A stretch of 11,053 bases of DNA from JANQRV01 sp964533785 (GTDB taxonomy: Bacteria; Bacteroidota; Bacteroidia; Chitinophagales; Saprospiraceae): the NCBI GenBank assembly GCA_964533785.1, contig CAZHNG010000235.1, positions 1-11,053 on the forward strand, written 5' to 3'. The position numbers and the translations under genes are program-made. This document shows, in pieces, positions 6,422 to 11,053 of the stretch. Under the pieces are notes generated by a model, which made no database searches, was not told where the DNA came from, and saw only the letters and a list, made by a program, of their open reading frames with translations. Each line of letters begins with the position of its first letter. Positions within the stretch are counted from its first letter, which is position 1.

Positions 6422-8413
6422 CCCAATATCCCGAAACCGTTTCTTACCCAAAATATAATATTGCAAGACGATACTACCCTTGTACCGCCCCTGTAATTGA
6501 GAGCGCTTTTTGATCTTTATTTCGTTGATTATTTTTTTGTTGATCCTTCTTTGTTTGAGTATCTTAAAAAAGTTGCGGTAAAAGCTTCTGTGAGCTTTGA
6601 GAATTGCCTGGATATTAGTGTATTTTTTTTCGGACAAAAATAACAAAGCTGCCACACCATCCAATATTAAACGGGTGGGAATAAGCCAAAGTAATTTTAG
6701 TACGGGCTCATTTTTCAGCAGCGTAAATAGGCTATTGCGAAAATTCAGGTAGATCTTGAAATCGCTTTGGTAATTTAGCGTACCGCCACCGAGGTGATAA
6801 ACGACCGAATCGGTACAGGTCATGATCTTGTATCCCGCTCTCTGCAATCGCCAGCAAAGGTCGATCTCCTCAGAATGAGCAAAATAATCCGCATCAAAAC
6901 CACCCACCTTATGGAATAAATCCGCTCGGATAACCATGGTTGCTCCCGACGCCCAAAATATAGGGCGAACACCATCGTACTGACCGGTATCTTTTTCGTT
7001 GACATCAAAAATACGGCCCATACAGAATGGATAGCCCAAATAGTCGATCCAGCCACCAGCTGCACCAGCGTATTCGAAGTATTCTTTTTCGGTGTAAGCT
7101 CTTATTTTGGGTTGGCAGGCAGCAATGGTTTGATCACTGTTCAACAACCTGAGGATCGGATCTAACCAACCGGGGGTAACTTCTACATCGGAGTTGAGCA
7201 GAACGTAAAAATCGGCATCTACTTGCTCCAAGCATTGGTTATAACCGCCGGCAAATCCGTGGTTCTTATTGAGTTCGATGAGGGTAATGGATGGATGGTT
7301 TTGCCGTAACCAGTTAACGGAATCGTCAGTAGAGTGATTGTCCGCAACGTAAAGATCCGTTGTGTCTTTGATCGTATTAATAACTGAGGGAAGGAACTTT
7401 TCCAGGTGTTCCTTTCCATTGTAATTTAAAATAACAATGGCAGCCTTCGATGTTTTATCAGGTGTTATTTTAGCATAGCTTTTTTTTTTTAATATTTCTA
7501 AAGAGGCCTGTTTGTCTTTTGCTAATTGCGCTTTGAGTTTATCGAGGTTTGAAAAGGTAATGTCATTGCGAATAAAATCAACCAATTCGACTTTCAGTTT
7601 TTCGCCGTAGATCGATCGATTAAAATCAAAAATATTGATCTCAATGGTCAGGTCATTGATTTTGTGAACGGAGGGGCGGTCTCCAATGTAGAGCATGCCG
7701 CCGTAAGTTTGGTCTTGGTGCATTACCGTTACGGCATAAATACCATTGGGAGGGATCAACTTATGCTTATCAGCAACCCGTAAGTTGGCGGTTGGGAAAC
7801 CGAGAGTCGAACCGATCTGTAATCCTTTTACAACCGTACCGGTTAAAGAAAAACGGTGTCCTAACAGATCATTGGCCGCAGCAATTTCTTTGCTGTTGAT
7901 GGCCTTTCTGATCTTTGTTGAACTAACGGCGATGGCATCGATCTCTTGTCGTTCAATCTCTATGACCTCATAGTTGTATTTGTCACTATGCCACTTCAAA
8001 AAATCGATATTCCCCTGACGATTCAGTCCGAACCGGTGATCGTGACCAATGACGATGTAGCGGGGATTAAATTTTTCCACCAAAAAATTTTCGATGTATT
8101 CGTCGGCACTCATCTGTGAAAAACCAACCGTAAAGGGAGCGATGACGAGATTATCTACCCCGCATTCCCGAAAAAGCTCCGTTTTTTCTTCGATAGATGT
8201 CAGCAATTGCAGCGAATTATCTTTGGGGTAAATGACCAAACGCGGATGGGGGTGAAAAGTAATAACAATACTTTCACCAATAATATCACGAGCTAATCCA
8301 TTGACTCTTTGGATAATTTCCTGATGTCCAAGGTGAATCCCATCAAAAGAGCCGATCGTGATAACGGGATTTTTAAACTTAGGTAATTGCGACAGCTTTT
8401 TGAATACTTTCAT
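6401..8413 (-). CDS. ribF: Fusion of bifunctional RibF (riboflavin kinase / FAD synthetase) with a family 2 glycosyltransferase
   Basis: A 670-residue protein with two full domains in one frame. Residues 1-308 are RibF, which converts riboflavin to FMN and FMN to FAD. They show the nucleotidyltransferase motif GSFDGIHLGHQ (HxGH at 27-30), GHDHRFG, SSTKIR, then the kinase motifs GFPTAN (205-210) and NGIYAV. Residues 324-670 are a GT-A, rhamnosyltransferase-like GT2: AIVILNYNG, the DxD-type NSDVE (407-411), the HSEEIDLCWRL acceptor/base motif (513-523) and a C-terminal hydrophobic amphipathic stretch near 555-600. RibF alone is normally about 310 residues, and GT2 proteins are normally separate genes. 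The junction (309-312) is encoded by eleven consecutive A residues, and no ATG, GTG or TTG could start the GT2 alone nearby. The last six residues and TGA stop come from the heptad array. RibF identity is sure; the single-polypeptide reading is likely but depends on the A-run. Confidence 0.85.
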   Translation of the reverse strand: MKVFKKLSQLPKFKNPVITIGSFDGIHLGHQEIIQRVNGLARDIIGESIVITFHPHPRLVIYPKDNSLQLLTSIEEKTELFRECGVDNLVIAPFTVGFSQMSADEYIENFLVEKFNPRYIVIGHDHRFGLNRQGNIDFLKWHSDKYNYEVIEIERQEIDAIAVSSTKIRKAINSKEIAAANDLLGHRFSLTGTVVKGLQIGSTLGFPTANLRVADKHKLIPPNGIYAVTVMHQDQTYGGMLYIGDRPSVHKINDLTIEINIFDFNRSIYGEKLKVELVDFIRNDITFSNLDKLKAQLAKDKQASLEILKKKSYAKITPDKTSKAAIVILNYNGKEHLEKFLPSVINTIKDTTDLYVADNHSTDDSVNWLRQNHPSITLIELNKNHGFAGGYNQCLEQVDADFYVLLNSDVEVTPGWLDPILRLLNSDQTIAACQPKIRAYTEKEYFEYAGAAGGWIDYLGYPFCMGRIFDVNEKDTGQYDGVRPIFWASGATMVIRADLFHKVGGFDADYFAHSEEIDLCWRLQRAGYKIMTCTDSVVYHLGGGTLNYQSDFKIYLNFRNSLFTLLKNEPVLKLLWLIPTRLILDGVAALLFLSEKKYTNIQAILKAHRSFYRNFFKILKQRRINKKIINEIKIKKRSQLQGRYKGSIVLQYYILGKKRFRDIGAMSDEQ
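7480..7490 (-). other. A11 homopolymer (coding strand) at the RibF/GT2 junction
   Basis: Eleven T on the plus strand, read as eleven A in the gene, encode L308(last base)-KKK-S312. In the written frame translation continues into GT2. With one A fewer the reading becomes KKKAMLK followed by TAA; with one A more it becomes KKKKLC followed by TAA. Either slip therefore releases a RibF of ordinary length. Runs of nine or more A are known to cause RNA polymerase slippage in bacteria, for example in dnaX of Thermus. The tract could equally be a sequencing length error. Confidence 0.6.
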
Positions 8414-8420
8414 GGCGGTG

Positions 8421-8428
8421 CAAATGTA
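8421..8428 (-). promoter_or_regulatory. Candidate -7 box of the leftward ribF promoter
   Basis: On the minus strand this reads TACATTTG, an exact match to the Bacteroidota -7 consensus TAnnTTTG. It ends only 7 bases before the ribF ATG (8413-8411), so the transcript would be almost leaderless. No good TTTG -33 partner at the usual 17-23 spacing was found. It is one arm of a perfect 9-base inverted repeat whose other arm is the -7 box on the opposite strand. Confidence 0.35.
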
Positions 8429-8433
8429 TATAC

Positions 8434-8472
8434 TTTGGCCAACTCTTTATGCATTACTTTTGTTTACATTTG
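8434..8472 (+). promoter_or_regulatory. Candidate promoter(s) of the mrp-nifU transcript
   Basis: TTTG at 8434-8437, a 17-base spacer and TACTTTTG at 8455-8462 fit the Bacteroidota pattern TTTG-N17to23-TAnnTTTG. A second exact -7 box, TACATTTG, follows at 8465-8472. Transcription would begin about 20-30 bases before the mrp start at 8499. The second box is the plus-strand arm of the inverted repeat shared with the ribF side. Confidence 0.45.
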
Positions 8473-8498
8473 CAATAAATAATACTTAAAAGTCTGAC

Positions 8499-9590
8499 AT
8501 GTCAATTGATAGGAAACAAGTTGTAAAAGCACTAGGAAAAGTTATTGATCCGAACACGGGGCGTGATATCCTCTCCGTTCACATGGTGGAAGGATTGGAG
8601 ATCGATGGAAATGATATAAATTTTAAATTAGTACTTCCTTCCCTGCAAAATGAATATAAACAGGATCTTAATTTTGCTTGTATCGGAGCTATTCAAGAAA
8701 TATATCCAAATGCTAACGTCAATGTTCACATGATGGCTAAAACGGCCCAGGCCGGCGAAAGCACCAGCAGTGTGCCGCACATTAAAAATGTGATCGCGGT
8801 GGCTTCAGGCAAAGGAGGGGTCGGTAAATCTACCATTGCGGCCAACTTAGCGATCGGGCTTAAAAACTTAGGCGCAAAAGTAGGGCTTGTAGATGCAGAT
8901 CTTTATGGACCGTCAATGCCCACAATGTTTGGATTGCAAGGCCAGCGGCCCAAAGTACAAACCGTTTATAATCAGCCGCGGATAACGCCACTGATGGCCT
9001 ACGGCATCCCGATCATGTCCATCGGATTTATTGTTGAACCGGAACAGGCTGTTGTTTTGCGGGGGCCAAGACTTTCGGGGATCATCAAACAATTCATCAA
9101 CGACTGCACGTGGCCGGATCTTGACTTTCTCATCATTGATCTTCCTCCCGGAACGGGGGACATCCAGCTGACTCTGGTACAAACCGTTCCCGTGACCGGG
9201 GCCATTATTGTCACCACTCCCCAGGAAGTAGCGGTAGTAGATGCCGTAAAGGCGATGAATATGTTTTTACTTCCTTCAGTCAATGTACCGATCATCGGTG
9301 TAGTGGAAAATATGTCCTGGTTTACACCGGAAGAATTACCGGATAACAAGTATTATTTATTTGGTGAAGGCGGAGGTAAGCGTCTTGCTAAAATGAGTAA
9401 GTCCGTACTGCTGGGACAAATACCTTTGGTGCAAGGTATTCGCGAAAGTGGAGATGCGGGAAAGCCGGCGTTATTGGTTGAGGGGCACCCTGCGGCCAGG
9501 TATTTTGATGAAATGGCAAAGAATACCCTCAGGCAGGTGGCTATCGGGAATGAAATGTTAGGACCGACGAAGAAGGTAAATGTGAAGTGA
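8499..9590 (+). CDS. mrp: Mrp/NBP35 (ApbC) family Fe-S cluster carrier P-loop ATPase
   Basis: A 363-residue cytosolic ATPase that carries Fe-S clusters to target apoproteins. Residues 1-85 are the MIP18/DUF59-like domain (ALGKVIDPNTGRDIL). From about residue 96 comes the deviant Walker A P-loop GKGGVGKS (104-111), then DADLYGPSMP (132-141), the switch motif DLPPGTGD (214-221) and ENMSWF (270-275). The CxxC that binds the bridging cluster in E. coli ApbC and eukaryotic Nbp35 is absent: that position reads TPEELPDNKYYLFG. As far as I recall this is usual for Bacteroidota Mrp proteins and not damage. It is the first gene of a rightward unit; the NifU-domain gene starts 49 bp later, the common Bacteroidota pairing for Fe-S assembly. 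Confidence 0.95.
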   Translation: MSIDRKQVVKALGKVIDPNTGRDILSVHMVEGLEIDGNDINFKLVLPSLQNEYKQDLNFACIGAIQEIYPNANVNVHMMAKTAQAGESTSSVPHIKNVIAVASGKGGVGKSTIAANLAIGLKNLGAKVGLVDADLYGPSMPTMFGLQGQRPKVQTVYNQPRITPLMAYGIPIMSIGFIVEPEQAVVLRGPRLSGIIKQFINDCTWPDLDFLIIDLPPGTGDIQLTLVQTVPVTGAIIVTTPQEVAVVDAVKAMNMFLLPSVNVPIIGVVENMSWFTPEELPDNKYYLFGEGGGKRLAKMSKSVLLGQIPLVQGIRESGDAGKPALLVEGHPAARYFDEMAKNTLRQVAIGNEMLGPTKKVNVK

Positions 9591-9624
9591 AAAATGAGAA
9601 GAAAATTGATAAATTGCAACAAAT

Positions 9625-9641
9625 ATTTCGCAAAGCGAAAT
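9625..9641 (+). promoter_or_regulatory. Hairpin over the upstream start of the NifU-domain gene
   Basis: ATTTCGC (9625-9631) and GCGAAAT (9635-9641) are exact complements with an AAA loop. The right arm covers the first two bases of the ATG at 9640. This would hinder initiation there and favours the in-frame ATG at 9658, or it could couple translation to ribosomes arriving from mrp. Confidence 0.4.
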
Positions 9642-9912
9642 GATAAATAATAAGGCCATGCTAGTAGAACAAAAAGAGGAACTTATCCGCCGGATTGAAG
9701 AGGCACTTAATGATGTTCGCCCCCACCTGAAAGTTGATGGCGGAGACGTAGAAGTTGTGGATGTTACGGATGAAAATATTGTTAAGATAAAATGGATCGG
9801 CAATTGTGAGAATTGTAGTATGTCAGCTATGACCATGCGCGCGGGAATTGAGGAAACGATAAAACGCAAGATTCCGTATATTGCCGGGGTACAGGCCATT
9901 AATGGATTGTAG
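9640..9912 (+). CDS. NifU C-terminal-domain Fe-S scaffold protein
   Basis: A 90-residue protein (84 if it starts at the ATG at 9658). It is the stand-alone NifU-like/Nfu domain that binds a [4Fe-4S] cluster between subunits and passes it on. Hallmarks are RPHLKVDGGDVEVV (27-40), IKWIGNCENCSMSAMTM with the CxxC at C56 and C59, then GIEETIKRKIP. Homologues usually begin a few residues before the helix EELIRRIEEAL, which fits 9658, and the 9640 start is covered by a hairpin; neither ATG has a convincing Shine-Dalgarno sequence, so the longer form is given. It follows mrp by 49 bp on the same strand and is very probably in the same operon. Confidence 0.93.
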   Translation: MINNKAMLVEQKEELIRRIEEALNDVRPHLKVDGGDVEVVDVTDENIVKIKWIGNCENCSMSAMTMRAGIEETIKRKIPYIAGVQAINGL

Positions 9913-10126
9913 GAGCTGTTGAATCGAAAAGTGATTTCGTCCACCCACTTAGTATTAACGCTTAATATTTAAGTTTCAAAAAATTTAGATGGTTAAAAGG
10001 GTATAACCCAATAATCGGATAACCCCAAAACCCTAACCGCAAAGCCATCAAATGCCAAATGCAGTAAAACTAAGCCAAGTTAAAAGGTCAGCACATTGAA
10101 GTCTTACAATAAAATAGTATTTACTT
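9913..10126. other. 214-bp intergenic region with an AT-rich inverted repeat
   Basis: The region holds no plausible ORF. An imperfect inverted repeat lies at 9947-9958 against 9962-9974, with a 3-base CGC loop and one bulged base. Its stem is nearly all A/T and no clean U-run follows, so it is only a weak candidate terminator for mrp-nifU. A small GGGT-ATA-ACCC hairpin lies at 9999-10009. I found no TAnnTTTG promoter box before the downstream gene. Confidence 0.35.
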
Positions 10127-10930
10127 ATGGAGAATAACAAGGTGCCGCGTATTGCGGAATTAGTGGCAGAAGGGAAGGTGCCGGAAATCCTTTTCTGGGT
10201 TGGATGTGCAGGGAGTTTTGATCCCAGAGCGCAAAAGGTTTCCAAAGCATTTGCACAAATACTGAATCAAGTGGGGATTTCCTATGCTATTTTGGGTGAA
10301 GAAGAATCTTGTACGGGAGATCCTGCGAGGAGGGCTGGTAATGAGTTTATCTTTCAAATGTCGGCACTGCAGAATATTGAGGTGCTTAATGGATACGAAA
10401 TCAAGAAGATCGTTACAACTTGCCCGCACTGCTTTAATACGCTAAAAAATGAATATCCTGCTTTAGGTGGGCATTACGAAGTGATCCATCACACCCAACT
10501 ATTGCAAGAACTGATCGAAGAGGGCCGGATCAAGCTTAAAGAGGGTGGTTCCTTTAATGGGAAACGTATAACCTATCACGATTCTTGCTATATGGGCCGC
10601 GTTAATGGCGTTTACGAAGCGCCACGCAAAGTACTGGAAGCGCTGGATAATGAACTGGTAGAAATGAAACGCTGCAAAAGCAACGGCCTATGTTGCGGGG
10701 CCGGCGGTGCTCAAATGTGGAAAGAAGACGAGCCAGGTAAGAAACGCATTAATATGGAGCGCACCGAAGAAGCATTAGCCACTACTGCTGAAATCATTGC
10801 CGTGAACTGCCCTTTTTGTTTGACCATGATGTCGGATGGAGTTACCGCTAAGGAAAAACAAGAGGAAGTAATGGTGTATGATTTGGCTGAGCTGATCGTT
10901 CATAATCAGAACACGGATTCAACCGATTGA
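10127..10930 (+). CDS. Double CCG-domain (Fe-S)-binding oxidoreductase subunit (HdrB/GlpC/LutA-like)
   Basis: A 267-residue protein with two cysteine-rich CCG-type modules as in heterodisulfide reductase HdrB, GlpC and LutA, which bind Fe-S clusters and pass electrons to thiol/disulfide or quinone partners. Module 1: C27 (VGCAGS), C62 (ESCTGDP) and C99xxC102 (CPHC). Module 2: C154 (HDSCYMG), C189-C190 (CCGAGG) and C228xxC231 (CPFC). The spacings (34 and 36; 34 and 37 residues) fit CX31-39CCX35-36CxxC closely. Module 1 has Ser-Cys where the canonical motif has Cys-Cys, which I recall as normal for the Bacteroidota family. No signal peptide or membrane helix is present, so the protein is cytosolic and needs a ferredoxin-like or membrane partner, not seen in this window. 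The ATG at 10127 matches the family start (KVPRIAELVAEGKVPEILFW). The last residues lie in a repeat-like stretch. Confidence 0.9.
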   Translation: MENNKVPRIAELVAEGKVPEILFWVGCAGSFDPRAQKVSKAFAQILNQVGISYAILGEEESCTGDPARRAGNEFIFQMSALQNIEVLNGYEIKKIVTTCPHCFNTLKNEYPALGGHYEVIHHTQLLQELIEEGRIKLKEGGSFNGKRITYHDSCYMGRVNGVYEAPRKVLEALDNELVEMKRCKSNGLCCGAGGAQMWKEDEPGKKRINMERTEEALATTAEIIAVNCPFCLTMMSDGVTAKEKQEEVMVYDLAELIVHNQNTDSTD

Positions 10931-10945
10931 GGGATTACACGGATT
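10911..10945 (+). repeat. ACACGGATT direct repeat across the stop codon
   Basis: ACACGGATT occurs at 10911-10919, inside the last codons of the CCG gene, and again at 10937-10945 after its stop codon, with a related CCGATT between (10923-10928). AATCTGTGAA at 10971-10980 resembles the opposite-strand form of the same kind of motif. It looks like a decayed intergenic repeat into which the gene's 3' end runs. The degenerate members make this tentative. Confidence 0.4.
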
Positions 10946-11002
10946 TTAATCTCGATCACCTGCTTAGTGAATCTGTGAAATTTAAATGAGCTTAATTTAA
11001 TT

Positions 11003-11053
11003 ACTAGACTTTTGACGTTAGACTCTAGAAGTTAGACTAAAAATTCTAACTAA
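11003..11053 (-). repeat. GTCTARM-type heptanucleotide repeat, opposite orientation to the one at the window start
   Basis: Period-7 units on the plus strand are ACTAGAC (11003), TTTTGAC (11010), GTTAGAC (11017), TCTAGAA (11024) and GTTAGAC (11031), then decayed copies to the window edge. Read on the minus strand they are GTCTAGT, GTCAAAA, GTCTAAC, TTCTAGA and GTCTAAC, the same family as positions 30-64. The array may continue beyond the window. Confidence 0.6.

Noticed and set aside
6099..6513. Three overlapping plus-strand ORFs across the heptad array, encoding HCSLLIA-like heptapeptide repeats.
   Set aside because: A stop-free 7-base repeat is automatically open in all three frames and gives a repetitive peptide. 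There is no start signal, they run antisense to real genes at both ends, and composition comes only from the repeat.
8414..8498. FMN riboswitch upstream of ribF.
   Set aside because: The intergenic region is only 85 bp and shared with a divergent promoter; no RFN-element conserved segments are seen.
8999..9349. Antisense 116-residue ORF inside mrp, and similar antisense ORFs in other genes.
   Set aside because: They lie fully within strongly supported genes, have low-complexity composition and show no recognisable domain: coding-strand shadows.
10095..10123. TTG...TAGTATTTA as a promoter for the CCG gene.
   Set aside because: It does not match TAnnTTTG and would leave almost no leader before the ATG at 10127.
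10982..11000. TTAAAT...ATTTAA hairpin as terminator of the CCG gene.
   Set aside because: It is a 6-bp all-A/T stem with a 7-base loop and no clear U-run, which is likely by chance in AT-rich intergenic DNA.

Overview
The window looks like chromosomal DNA of a Bacteroidota member, probably in or near the Saprospiraceae/Lewinella group. The evidence is TAnnTTTG-type -7 promoter boxes, Bacteroidota-style Mrp, NifU and Fe-S proteins, an effector-associated (EAD11-like) domain typical of that phylum, and intergenic heptanucleotide tandem repeats. The genus is inference. I saw no tRNA, rRNA, CRISPR array, transposase or phage gene.

Layout from left to right. A gamma-family PLP enzyme of sulfur amino-acid metabolism (85-1278, +) converges on five genes that all read leftward. 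In order of transcription these are a RibF-glycosyltransferase fusion (8413-6401), an agmatinase/arginase-family hydrolase (6224-5421), a lipoprotein oligopeptidase B (5399-3231), an unrecognised secreted six-cysteine protein (3039-2080, TTG start) and an EAD11-like protein with four membrane segments (2028-1309). From a divergent promoter region at 8414-8498, three genes read rightward: Mrp/ApbC ATPase (8499-9590), a NifU C-terminal-domain protein (9640-9912) and a double-CCG Fe-S/heterodisulfide-reductase-like protein (10127-10930).

How the genes work together. Mrp and NifU-C form a standard Fe-S cluster assembly and carrier pair, and the CCG protein is a likely Fe-S client next door. The hydrolase and OPB genes are 21 bp apart and probably co-transcribed; both act on small nitrogenous or basic-residue substrates, but a common pathway is not shown. 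The EAD11-membrane protein and its secreted neighbour are the only part resembling an accessory or conflict module, and no enzymatic effector is visible beside them.

The most unusual features are four. (1) The in-frame RibF-GT2 fusion has a run of eleven A residues exactly at the domain junction. (2) A 22-unit heptanucleotide array at 6268-6421 supplies the stop codon and last six residues of that fusion. (3) A second heptad family lies at the two ends of the window in opposite orientations. (4) The EAD11-like four-helix membrane protein. The rest is ordinary housekeeping content.
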